Of a stretch of 64,000 nucleotides of DNA, positions 43,371-53,382 are shown one piece after another (positions within the stretch are counted from its first letter, which is position 1; each line of letters starts with the position of its first letter). Origin of the DNA: Neopestalotiopsis rosae (lineage: Eukaryota > Ascomycota > Sordariomycetes > Amphisphaeriales > Sporocadaceae); the NCBI GenBank assembly GCA_023078685.1, contig JALGAS010000012.1, positions 62,001 through 126,000 of the forward strand, given 5' to 3'. The position numbers were made by a program, and so were the translations under genes. The notes beneath the pieces were generated by a model, which searched no databases, was not told the DNA's origin, and was given only the letters and a program-made list of their open reading frames with translations.

Positions 43371-45049
43371 ATGGCTTTGACATTTCAATTGTTATCCACG
43401 ATAGCGGTAGCTGCAACGCTGCTTCTTCTACAGAAAATCTATTCATCAGTGTCGCAGAGCAGAGTCCATGCCAAACAAGTCTGGAGCAAGCTCGAGCCTG
43501 TTGGTGTTTGGCCGAGGATAGGCCCCTTTGCATGGGTTCTAGCCATCGCGGCTTCTATCACATCGACACGGAAACTTGCGGGTAATGGCTACCAGCGATT
43601 CTGCAAGGCCATGGGCAAGCCATTTGCGCTCCCGTCATCTTGGACGGGCGGAGCTCTTGTCGTCGTGCCACCATCGCAAATGCCCGATCTCCTCACCCGA
43701 CCTGACAAGCTGCCTGACAGCGAAATCACAAACATCTACGGTCTGATTGAGACGATTCAGCTACCTTTTGTCATATCTGACAGAAATATTTACGAAAATG
43801 TGCTCCACTTTGATGTTGTGCGCAGGAAAATGGTGGCCAAAAAGGACATTAATTCTCTGGCGGTCACGACTGGCGATGAAATGGACTTTGCCTTTCGCAA
43901 CACCTGGGGCACATCTTCAGAGTGGAAGACAGTAAACGGCTGGGACGCATGTGGTGCTATTATAGCACGTACTGCTCAGCGAATCTTGATCGGCCAAGAA
44001 CTTGGTCGTGATGAGAAGTTGCTCGAAATCTCCAGGCAATATGCAAACTCTGTTCTACTGGGCGGCGCCCTCATGAATTGTTTTCCACCTCTAATAAGAC
44101 AGTTCGTTGGGCCCATCATCGCGCTCCGGGCGAGATTCTATCAGGCTCGTTGCGTCAAGGTTCTCGTTCCGATAGTTGAGGAGAGACTGCGAATCTGGAG
44201 GCAGAAGGGCGAAGCAGACGATGTGCCGGTATGCGTCCCCCCTTTTTCGAAAGAGCTTTCTACACTACTCTCTGAGTCAAGTCTAACTGATTTTCCTCTA
44301 CCAAGAATGATTTTTTACAGTGGATGATTCCCACTTGTGCTAAAGATGGAGCGGATCAGCTTGATGCCACGAGAATCGCGAGGCGATTGATTGCTCTGCT
44401 GACCCCTCTTATTTTCGCTACTTGTTACGTGTTCGCCCACTGTGTCCTCGACCTCCACGGCAGCCCGGACAAGGATGATTTCCTTCAGGGTCTGTTCAGC
44501 GAATGCCACAGCGTGTCGAACAAACACATTGGCTTGACGTCAAAGGCTGCCGTCGATTCGCTTTACCGTATTGACTCTGCCCTGCGTGAATCGATGCGCA
44601 CCTCGGATGTTGCCGTGGTCAATCTATTCCGTGACGTGACGTCGGGACAGGTCAACATTGGCAACGGGATACACGTCCCGCAGGGTGTGCGATTTGTTTT
44701 CCCTACACAGAACATCCATCTTGACCCCGACAACTATGAGGATCCTTTGCGCTATGATGCCTTTCGCTTTTCCCGCAAGTATGAGGGTTTGAACGACGCA
44801 GCCCAACAGGAGATCGCACAAGATCGGTTGCTCATCACCACTCCCACTCCAACATTTCTACCCTTTGGATATGGGAGGCATGCTTGTCCCGGAAGGTGGT
44901 TTGCCGCCAACACAATGAAACAGGCACTTGCTTACATAGTCATGAACTACGATGTCGAGCTAATCGGCAAGCCGATCAAGAGGCAGGCTTTGTTGAACAC
45001 AATGGTACCACCAGTCGATGCCAAGATGAGGATTCGTCGAAAGGCCTAA
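43371..45049 (+). CDS. cytochrome P450 monooxygenase of the metabolite cluster
   Basis: Two exons, 43371-44228 and 44306-45049 (77-base intron, phase 0), giving 533 residues. An N-terminal membrane anchor (LLSTIAVAATLLLLQKIY) places it in the ER membrane. Conserved parts: VVPPSQMPDLLTRPDKLPDSE and LPFVISDRNIYENVLHFDVV, typical of fungal secondary-metabolism P450s related to the ent-kaurene-oxidase-like group; the helix-K ESMR (Glu381, Arg384); the FRFSRKYEG segment; and the heme loop FLPFGYGRHACPGRWFA with Cys480. The helix I region reads LIFATCYVFAHCV and lacks the usual acid/His-Thr pair for oxygen activation. It probably hydroxylates, desaturates or couples the synthetase product. It is divergent from OMT1. 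Confidence 0.93.
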
Positions 45050-45455
45050 GATTACACTACACCTAGGTATAACAGCAACGGGCAGTGACAAGAAGCTTCA
45101 CACAATTTATTAAAAGTCTTGGTACTCGAAGGATTTCTGACTCAGAGCTCCGAATTTTCCCAGTCGAGGCTGACGAGTGCACTCTTCCTTCGCATTCAGG
45201 GCAGTAACCAGATGATCTCTGGGAACATGAGAAAAGACCATGATGCTTGTGTAGATATATAGTAGAAGCACAAGAGAAAGAAGCCCACCATTGAATGTAC
45301 AGGCAAAAGCCAACATCGAGCGCGATTTGGGCGTTTGTGTCTGCACTGTGCCTCTCACCAAAAATTCCGACCGCCGTAATTTGCTGAAAGACTATTCTAT
45401 GTTGCAACCACGCCTAAAAGTGCATTGCCGGTGACGAATGAATCACAGTGTTGAC
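45050..45455. other. convergent intergenic space, no gene seen
   Basis: 3' ends of the P450 and the DUF4267 gene face each other. The overlapping minus frames (45063-45407) are not credible genes. Confidence 0.5.
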
Positions 45456-45833
45456 TCATCTCAACAAGGCCAAACCAAGTCCAATAGAGACGGGGACAAC
45501 AGGTAGATGGTTTGCGAGACCGCCGCCAATAAGATGGTAGCTCACGTAGCCATCGATGGCTGGGAAGAGACTGAGGATAATCATTGTCCAACCTTGAAGC
45601 TTGCGGTCTCCTTTGTAATAGACGGCCAATGCCAATAAGCTAATTGTGAGGTTGCGCGCCGACATGAGACGAGTGAGCGCGTCAGATAGCAGCGCAGCCT
45701 CGGCCGAAGGGGGAGCGGGAAATTCAACTTGAGCAATCAGCTCTCGAGGTTGCAGAAGACCCTTTATGCCGATCAATCCCGGGACCGACGCCAAAAAGGC
45801 GGCAATATGAGGAATGTATTGGGAGAAAGGCAT
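45456..45833 (-). CDS. DUF4267-type small integral membrane protein
   Basis: Single exon, 125 residues, ATG at 45833. Four hydrophobic segments are visible: IPHIAAFLASVPGLIGIKGLL, SARNLTISLLALAVYY, GWTMIILSLFPAIDGYVSY and LPVVPVSIGLGLALL. The RNLTISLLALAVYYKGDRKLQGW and PAIDGYVSYHLIGG pieces match the DUF4267 pattern of small four-helix proteins often found in or near fungal metabolite clusters. Its biochemical role is unknown. The start codon sits only six bases from a long (CA)n tract, which must lie in the 5' UTR or core promoter. Confidence 0.75.
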   Translation of the reverse strand: MPFSQYIPHIAAFLASVPGLIGIKGLLQPRELIAQVEFPAPPSAEAALLSDALTRLMSARNLTISLLALAVYYKGDRKLQGWTMIILSLFPAIDGYVSYHLIGGGLANHLPVVPVSIGLGLALLR

Positions 45834-45838
45834 ATTTG

Positions 45839-45839
<1 letters not shown>

Positions 45840-45877
<38 letters not shown>
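45840..45877. repeat. (TG)19 microsatellite
   Basis: Uninterrupted TG dinucleotide run of 38 bases immediately upstream of the DUF4267 start codon on the opposite strand. Confidence 0.97.
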
Positions 45878-45879
<2 letters not shown>

Positions 45880-46505
45880 TTGGGGCCGTCGAATAAAGTC
45901 TGATCAAGGATCCAGAGAGGATCTAGAGAGCTAGAGGAGATGTAGAAGGCGAAGTCGTGGGGATTGACAGTGACGATGCTGATAATTGTGTCGAAAGACT
46001 ATGCTGTTGTTGTTTAGCCGTCAAGTGCGTAAAAGAGTAAGTTGGTGGGAGAGGAGCTTACAGCGGTAGGTGCAAAGACGCGAGCTGTAATTCACAAGGA
46101 ACCGGCTGCTAATCGTGCCGCCACCAAATTATGGGGTGATTGGGGGCCGCCAGAGCCCTAGTAAATTCCAGGGCTGAACTAACTTAGCTCAACGGCACTG
46201 AAGTGCAACCAACCGCCCGTTTGTGTATGTACTGGTGCATATGACCATTTGAGGTAATAATAATGAGGACAGGACGAAGATACAGTATAGAATTTGCAAT
46301 ACCCAACCCTGCCAATCTTTACTTCGTTCCTTCGCAGCTTGTACGGTACATAGTACATAGGTATAGGCACCCCGAACTTGGGTCATCCAATATAACCTGA
46401 GCGCCAATTCTGGTAGCAGTGAATCCCGCAGGAAACCATGGGTGCAGCGCTGTAGGCGTATGCAGGAGATCCTTGTCGTTTCCCCGTATATCACAGATCC
46501 AAAAT

Positions 46506-46556
46506 GACCCACCGAGCAGAGGATTCGGTACCCGGTTGTCTACCCGCCTGAGCTAA
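46506..46556 (-). other. truncated tRNA-like sequence
   Basis: On the minus strand the sequence runs from an A-box-like TTAGCTCAGGCGGGTAGAC to a B-box-like GGGTACCGAATCC with only about 22 bases between box starts. The anticodon arm is therefore missing. It resembles a SINE remnant or pseudo-tRNA. Confidence 0.25.
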
Positions 46557-47466
46557 TTCTGTACATAGTGCAGTGTACACAGTGATCTCAGTTGCGTTAT
46601 TTTCCTTTGCCCCCCTGGCTGTACTATTCCAAACCAGATATGACACCCGACGAAGGAATCAGTTCCTTGTTAATACAGTTGCAATTTGAAGGGGCTCGGC
46701 GCACTGGACCAGTCAAAAGCGTCATCCTTCTGCCCCCAAAGGCCTATGCCTGACACCACTGCAAGATGCTATGGTAAGCTTACCACGGCATATACGAAGA
46801 TGGCAGCCGAAATAGAAACTTTAATTGGCTGATTGATACCAACTCCACGTCTTTGACAGGCCTCTTGATAACAATGTCACAGTCGGCAAAAGCTGTATGC
46901 TTATTCTCACTGATGATGTATCGTGGGGCCCAAGGTGTGACAAACTGGCACATAGGTCACAATACGCCTGTCTGTGCCTGGAATTGCGCTATTTCTTGTG
47001 TCTCCAACTATTCGGAGGCCTAGAACTTTGTAGTGCTGGAGACAGACGTGTGATGCTGTACTCCGTACGATCCTGGAACAATCAGCATTACACCGCGTAC
47101 TCTGTCCAAAGGGATTTTGGTGGATGAAATGTCAGCAGCCCTGAGCAAGACAAAGGGGAAAGGACTTGCATAGTAAATTCGTTATGAGGAAAGCACTTGA
47201 CTCAATATCCATGTTGAAATGTACTGATGATAGTAAATATGTACCTGTTGGTAGCGAATACGGATGGTATGGGCTTCCCTCTCGAAATCTCGGAGTGGTG
47301 GTGGAGTTGACACTTCAGGTCAAGGTACGGAATCGTGCTTGATAATACACTTAAATGATTGAAATTTGAAACCCATTTTGGTACTGCGGCGCAGCAACCT
47401 GCAACACATCCCTCTCATGTTATTTTGTTCGGTCTGGCTAGCTACCTTTCTGAGCAATTTTGGCTA

Positions 47467-50358
47467 CTACAGGCCTCTATCCCGCAAAGCCTGCTTGAGG
47501 GTCTCGGAGAAACCCAGTACATGATCTGGCCCAATCATGGTATAGTGAGCGCCTCCCACCTCATGGAAGCGAGGCGGCGTTCTCGTAAAGTCTGCCCATT
47601 TCCCAACGTGCCGCTGCATCCACTCGTCACGCGTTTTTGCTGCTGACTTGAGTGGTATGGCATGAAAGACATCGATTCCCTCTACCTGCCCCGAGGGCTC
47701 ATAGTCAACGGCCATATGCTGCAGCCCGTAGGCTACGTCGGCCCACCTGAGCAAGGCCTCTGCATCGTATCCCAGCTCCTGCAGCCGTTCTAGGTCTGCT
47801 GCACTGAGGATTTGGTCCAGAGCCTCCTGGCGCCCCTTGGCGCGGTAGGCCACTTCGTCAATGGTCTCGGCGTACTCCTCTGTAGTAAGTTCCAAGAAGT
47901 AGGCGAGATTCAACAGACACATATTCCAACTTAGCTGTCGCATACGAGTCTTTATATGTGGCGGCAGATTGAAGCTGCCGAGGAATTGTACAGTGCCTGG
48001 CCCATCAAGAGCCTCGAGCTTTTTGGCAATTTCGAATGCAAGCATCGTTCCGTAGCTGTAGCCAGCAAGCGCATAAGGGCCCTTGGGCTGTCGGGTGCGT
48101 ATCGTGGCAAGGTACATATCCACTGCTTCGGGAATTGAGGTGAATACCTCCTGCCCAGCATCAAAGCCTCGCGTGCGTAGCGCATACAGGGGGCGGTCAT
48201 CGTCGCTCATGTGGTGCGCGAGGCCGACAAACACCAGCACTTCGCCAACGCCTGGGTGCACGAGCCAGAGGGGCGTTTTGCTGCCAGCAGTGCGAAAAGT
48301 CACGACCGGGTCGTACGGAACAGAGATAGTCTCGCTGATGGAGTCGGCTTTCGAGTAGCTGGCGGTCGGGCTCAATGCCGCAGCCAACAAGCGTGCCGTG
48401 GGGTTTTTGATTACTTTGATTACCGGGACAGGTTGCCCGAGGCGAATGTCAATCCGATGCTTGAGCTTGATAAGATGCATAGATGTAAATCCGAGGTCAA
48501 AGAAGGACGTATCGACTGTGAAACATGCTGGTAAGGTGCCTAGAGTTTCGGCAAAGTCATTGATCAACAACTGTTCGTCTTGGGTGATTGCTCGTTGTTC
48601 TCCTTCGTCCCAAAGCTTGCGTGCATTGGCAACGGCTTCATTGTGTAGTCGCACGTCCTCTTCGAACTTTCCGGCTTCGAATAGAGCTCTCATCTTGGCG
48701 CGAGAAATCTTGCCCAACGTGGATACTGGAAGGAGTCGCAGTGACTGCTCTTGCAAGGAGAAGACGAGCGGACGAGAAGCAGTGCTGAGCATGCATGCCT
48801 CGATGACTTTTTGCTGTATGTCTGCCATATCCGTCGAGATATTCCGTGCAATGAGCGCAACCGTAACTTGCTCTGTATGTGCTGCTCTCGACGGGAAAAC
48901 GATAATCTGGGCTACTTGGCTAGCCACTGCCTGCTCCAAAGCCCGTTGTACGTCGTCTGTGGCAAATTTGACGCTATTGATGTTCAGGATATCTTTGGTT
49001 CGTCCCATAAGAACCAGATTGCCCCGCGAATCGATCATGGCTTGGTCTCCTGTGCGGAACCAGCCATCGGGGGTGAAAGCCTCGTCAGTAGCGCTTGGGT
49101 TGCGATAATAACCTTGAAACACGACCGGACCCCGTACCTGGAGGTTGCCTGGTATGGTAGAGTCTGCACGGCTTGAAGTATCTGGGCTCTCGACGCGCAT
49201 CTCGACACCTTGGATGCATGTCCCGAGCGATGCTACAGGGTAATCATTTTCCAGATCGTAGCTGGGGCAATCGAGATTGTAGATACACCCTGCACATGTC
49301 TCTGTCATGCCAAATCCAGTAGCAATAACGTTGTCAGGTGCTCCATATCGTTTGAGCAAAGAAGCAGCAGCAACACAAGTCTGGACGTCATTTGCTTCTC
49401 CGCCAGAGGCCAAGAAAGCGAGGCTTGACAAATCCCAATTATTGCTTTTCTCCGCATGATGTTGTACACTTTCGCTCATCGCCGTACCACCCTGAACGCC
49501 GTTGGAGATATCCTGACCCAATATGTCTTTCGCTTCGGAAACCAATTTAGCAAGGAAGAAATTTGGCGCAAATGAACGGCATACGGAATGGCGACTAAGG
49601 AGTTCGAGAAATGTGGTTGGAGACGAAACGATGTCCGCGGCGCTCACATGTACTTGATCCACGCCCAGGTATAGAGCTTGTATATGGATTTCGACCAGAC
49701 CTGCAACATGATCCAAGCCGATCCAGTTTAAGAAAGGTCGATCTGATGGGAGCGCTCGATGGCCAGCTTTGCCCGCCACTGCAGCCAGCACCTGTTGGTG
49801 TGTCAGTTGGACAGCTTTGGCATTTCCGGTGCTGCCCGAGGTCATCATGAGGACGGCAAGGTCTCCGCTGTTGGTATCTTCATGCGGATCGGTCCAGTCT
49901 CCCACAAATAAGTTCTGTATCTTTTGCTCGAGTAGCTGTTCAATAGTCCATAGTTCAATGCCATGACCCTCGCCAAACTGAGGCAAGAGTTTGGAAGTTG
50001 TTAGACAGATTGGTGACTGTAACAGGTCCGACAAAGCCAAGATATGTTGGCCTCGGTGCTCCTCCACATTGCTGAAAGGTGGTGATAGTACGGGTAGTCC
50101 ACCTGCCAAGAGCACGGCCCAAAACCAAAGAATGGTGTCAAAGTGTTGATCGAAATGCAATAGGACAATTCCGCGCTTGTGAAATGTGCGCATAGATCGC
50201 AAAACAGCGCTGGCCAAGGTTGCGTGGCTGTATAAAGTACGATACGAGATAACTTTTGGTATGGCTGTATTTCCAGATGGATAGAACAAGAGACGTCCAG
50301 GTTTTTTCAATCCTGCTCTACTCCGGAGCAGGTCTTGAAGACAATGCCACTCAGACAT
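47467..50358 (-). CDS. NRPS-like A-T-TE synthetase, aromatic alpha-keto-acid type
   Basis: Single exon, 963 residues from the only ATG of the N-terminal frame (50358). There is no condensation domain. Adenylation domain about residues 10-570: A3 MMTSGSTGNAKA near 175, the segment FLNWIGLDHVAGLVEIHIQA near 210, A5 GFGMTETCAG near 358, A7 GWFRTGDQ, a diverged A8 GRTKDILNINSVKF and A10 LGKISRAKM. Carrier domain with FFDLGFTSM, phosphopantetheine Ser626. Thioesterase about 695-963 with AGYSYGTM (Ser768) and a C-terminal HYTMIG His. The LDHVA...EIH segment and A-T-TE order are shared with microperfuranone-, atromentin- and aspulvinone-type synthetases, which activate phenyl- or hydroxyphenylpyruvate and dimerise it. 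This is the core enzyme of the cluster; the exact core is not predictable by eye. Confidence 0.92.
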   Translation of the reverse strand: MSEWHCLQDLLRSRAGLKKPGRLLFYPSGNTAIPKVISYRTLYSHATLASAVLRSMRTFHKRGIVLLHFDQHFDTILWFWAVLLAGGLPVLSPPFSNVEEHRGQHILALSDLLQSPICLTTSKLLPQFGEGHGIELWTIEQLLEQKIQNLFVGDWTDPHEDTNSGDLAVLMMTSGSTGNAKAVQLTHQQVLAAVAGKAGHRALPSDRPFLNWIGLDHVAGLVEIHIQALYLGVDQVHVSAADIVSSPTTFLELLSRHSVCRSFAPNFFLAKLVSEAKDILGQDISNGVQGGTAMSESVQHHAEKSNNWDLSSLAFLASGGEANDVQTCVAAASLLKRYGAPDNVIATGFGMTETCAGCIYNLDCPSYDLENDYPVASLGTCIQGVEMRVESPDTSSRADSTIPGNLQVRGPVVFQGYYRNPSATDEAFTPDGWFRTGDQAMIDSRGNLVLMGRTKDILNINSVKFATDDVQRALEQAVASQVAQIIVFPSRAAHTEQVTVALIARNISTDMADIQQKVIEACMLSTASRPLVFSLQEQSLRLLPVSTLGKISRAKMRALFEAGKFEEDVRLHNEAVANARKLWDEGEQRAITQDEQLLINDFAETLGTLPACFTVDTSFFDLGFTSMHLIKLKHRIDIRLGQPVPVIKVIKNPTARLLAAALSPTASYSKADSISETISVPYDPVVTFRTAGSKTPLWLVHPGVGEVLVFVGLAHHMSDDDRPLYALRTRGFDAGQEVFTSIPEAVDMYLATIRTRQPKGPYALAGYSYGTMLAFEIAKKLEALDGPGTVQFLGSFNLPPHIKTRMRQLSWNMCLLNLAYFLELTTEEYAETIDEVAYRAKGRQEALDQILSAADLERLQELGYDAEALLRWADVAYGLQHMAVDYEPSGQVEGIDVFHAIPLKSAAKTRDEWMQRHVGKWADFTRTPPRFHEVGGAHYTMIGPDHVLGFSETLKQALRDRGL

Positions 50359-51623
50359 ATTGGATATGTTCTTCAAGATAAAGGAGAGGGAGGAAGACGA
50401 GCAAGAAATGTTGGTGGAATCTTGAACAGTCTCACGAAAAGCAACAGTGAAGACCAAGTTTGATACTATCCTCAATTGTTTTGACTTCCAGTCAAGACTT
50501 CTTCCAGCGATATGCTAGTCTTATCTTCATTTATCGACGACAATCAGCAAATGTCAAAGGACTTGCGTTCCAGCCGGCGGTCTAATTTCCAGATTGGGTT
50601 CGTTACCAGGACATCGGGACGGGGTGTACTCTGACGGACTCGCTAACAGCTGTTGCATACTGCATGTATGTGCATAGTATGCGGTGCTGCGTTCGAGCCG
50701 CCTACAATGGAGCTATGGGGACGCAATCCTTCCGGCCGTTGAAGATACTTGCGGACGCCAAGGTCGGCGCAGTTCTACCATGTACGTGCAGCCCCGCAGT
50801 TGCTCATGGGGAATAGCCGTTGGCAGACATGGCGCAATACCTGAAGAAGGATTTCACTATACATACCTACTCTGACTCGCGCGATCAAGTACCTAACCTT
50901 AGGTAGATACCATAGTATGTCTATGACATATCCGCTCGGCGAACAAGGGACTTGTGTTGGCATGCATGTACCACAAAGGTTCCCACAAATGTCATACAAT
51001 GACCCCACTACAGTACAAAGAATGAAGGAAATGTTACAGGTATCAGGGTACATGATCATATTTCCCCGTTCGTGTACTGTGTACGCACCTGTCATGAACA
51101 AATATTTCCTACCCTTGAAAAGCATAGCACTCAGATGAAGTGGGTTGCCAGATTGAGAAATGGGGCATCTGCATGGCCCTTTGAGCCCCTGCCAAAGTCT
51201 GCAGTCAGATGCTGGCCCCCACTGTACTATGTACCATGTAGTAGAAAGGTTACATAGCACTATAAATGTATTATGCAGTACATCGTACTGCGTAATCACT
51301 GCAACGCTACAATAAATCCTCACGACAGGGTAAAAATCCCACACCCCGACGTACTAGGTACTTTGTAGTATGCACAGTATGTAGAGCGAAATCGTCAAGA
51401 CATGCCGTGTAGGTACTATTTTACTTTTCAGTGTCAATTATTCAAACCTTGGTGACAGGTTACTGCCCAAGTCGTTAGGGGAGGGGGCCATCATCATTGC
51501 TCTGTCTTGTCTTGCACATACGAGCAAAAAGTTGAAGCATTGCCTGGTTTGATTATCTCCTGCGCAACGGATTTACCAACGATCGAGCATCAGAGAACAA
51601 TAAGACTCAGAAAGAAGGAAGAA
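50359..51623. promoter_or_regulatory. divergent promoter region synthetase/OMT2
   Basis: 1.27 kb between outward-facing cluster genes. It contains CCGGCGGTC at 50574-50582 and many GTAC-centred words between 51,220 and 51,390. No gene is seen. Confidence 0.6.
50574..50582. promoter_or_regulatory. candidate Zn2Cys6 site CCGGCGGTC (copy 2)
   Basis: Identical to the nonamer in the OMT1/P450 divergent region. It lies 216 bases upstream of the synthetase start codon. Confidence 0.35.
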
Positions 51624-53091
51624 ATGGCTACTACTCGGATTATGGAATTGGCGGCCTCCATCTCGAAATCTGTGGCTGAGATTCAGAAGGCCCTGTCAGA
51701 ACAGAAAATTCCCTCACCCTCATTCAACGAGAATGCACCATCAATGCTCCCGAAGGAGCTTGCTGATGCTCAGAACACCGTCTTGGAAGCCACAGCAGAG
51801 CTTCGTGACTTACTACAAGATCCATTGAGTCTTCTTCATGAACATTGTGCTGTAAGTCTATCACCTGCAGAGTTCTTTTATAGGAAGAGTGAGGGAGTTG
51901 AGAGAAAAATAAAAGTTATTGGACCTGACTTTACCTCAGCATAATAATGCAACATGTTTCAATGCCATTGCCAGATTCAGTATCGCCGCCAAGGTTCCCC
52001 TAGGGGGACAAGTCTCGTTTGCCGAACTCGCTAGACAAACACCATTATCTGAGCAGATTTTGACCCGCCTGCTGAGATATGCCATGACATTCCACATCTT
52101 CCAGGAACCAGAGCTTGGAATGGTTGCGCACACCAAGGCGTCTAAGGCCCTGGCAGACTCGGACTTGAATGATTGGTTACGGGCGGGCACCGATGAAATG
52201 TGGCCGGCAGCCACCAAAATGGTAGATGCTTCAATCAAGTGGCCAGGCTCCCAAGAACCGAATGAAACGGGATTCTGTCTGGCGAATAACACTACGGACT
52301 CCATCTACCAAGTCATGAGTAATGATCCTGAGCGTGCTATGCGCTTTGGAAGTGCCATGAGGGTATTTGCAAAGAAGCCAGAGAACGACTTGGCCTATCT
52401 CACGGACCATTACCCATGGGCGTCTCTGGGTCAGGCTCAGGTCCTCGATATTGGCGGAGCTCGAGGTCATGTGTCTCTGGCTTTAGCTCAAAAATACCCC
52501 AATTTGAGCTTCATTGTTCAAGATATGCCTCAGATTATCGCCGGTGCAGAGGCCGATATTCCCCAGTGAGTGAAGAAATGATGTGGAGAAATCGTCAACG
52601 ATCGAGAAGCTTATCCTCGGAACGCGATTCCGTATAGACAAACCAAGGACCGCATAGTCTTCCAAGCTCATGATCTCTTCGCTTCTCAGGAGATCCAGGC
52701 TGATGTCTTCTTGTTTCGCTGGGTGTTGCACAATTGGTCCGACAAGTACTGCATCATGGCCTTGCGAGCACAGTTACCGGGGCTACAGCCTGGTGCAAAA
52801 CTCATCATTCAGGACACACTTCTGCCAGAGCCAGGGACAGCATCGCTGCTGAAAGAAAGATCGCTCAGGTTTGTCAGCCAGCTGCCTTTTTGCTTTGCTG
52901 AGGCTAATCTGATTCATAAAACACATAGAGCGAACGACTTAGACATGGTCACGAGCTTCAACGCGCGGGAGAGAACCGTTGCAGAATGGAAGTTGCTGCT
53001 CACGGAGGCCGATTCTCGGTTTGTCGTTCAAAACGTTATTGAACCAAGAGGCTCAGCTCTCGGCATACTTGAAGTAGTGTGGAGCGCTTGA
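51624..53091 (+). CDS. class I SAM-dependent O-methyltransferase (cluster OMT2)
   Basis: Four exons: 51624-51851, 51940-52565, 52638-52868 and 52929-53091 (415 residues). The frame extends upstream of the chosen ATG, but this one (GAAATGG) opens the family-typical helical start. Dimerisation/winged-helix domain: FAELARQTPLSEQILTRLLR. SAM site: VLDIGGARGHVSLALAQKYP at 244-263, followed by FIVQDMP. Catalytic segment: FRWVLHNWSDKYC with His316, then KLIIQDTLLPEPG. The family ending (ANDLDMVTSFNARERTVAEW) is produced by removing a 60-base intron (52869-52928). This intron is a multiple of three and contains no stop, so retention would add 20 residues. It is distinct from OMT1 in sequence, so two different hydroxyls are probably methylated. 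Transcribed divergently from the synthetase. Confidence 0.9.
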
Positions 53092-53382
53092 GCAAAAGGA
53101 AAGTAAGCTTCGCAAGAAAAGAGCCACACAGGGCATCGTTCTTGTCTCGGCAAGATTTCCTTGGCATTGCGTGAGGTCAGTTGACTATCCGTTAGGCAGG
53201 TTCGAGGGTCCGGGCTATCACTTGCCCCGCTAGGTCATGTTGATGATTATGTCGCATTTGAGTGACTTCGAAACGAGTTTCGTCGTCATTGGGAGTCTCA
53301 TCAGATTTTGTCAATTGAAATTGCATTTAAATTGGACGCAAAGCAGTAAATAGATATACAGTGCTTCTTCCAGCTGGGTCTT
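53092..53382. other. convergent intergenic space
   Basis: 290 bases between OMT2 and the NmrA-like gene. No gene is seen. Confidence 0.5.

Larger units (their letters stand above)
45834..47466. other. intergenic inside the cluster
   Basis: Promoter of the DUF4267 gene on the left and 3' flank of the synthetase on the right. It contains the (GT)n tract, a second degenerate tRNA-like piece and several TACATAGTAC words (about 46,340-46,365; 46,560-46,585). No gene is seen. Confidence 0.5.

Noticed and set aside
48398..49108. 236-codon plus-strand frame inside the synthetase gene
   Set aside because: Antisense shadow of the synthetase coding sequence.
53160..53240. GGTTCGAGGGTCC, B-box-like word right of OMT2
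   Set aside because: No matching A box or cloverleaf around it.
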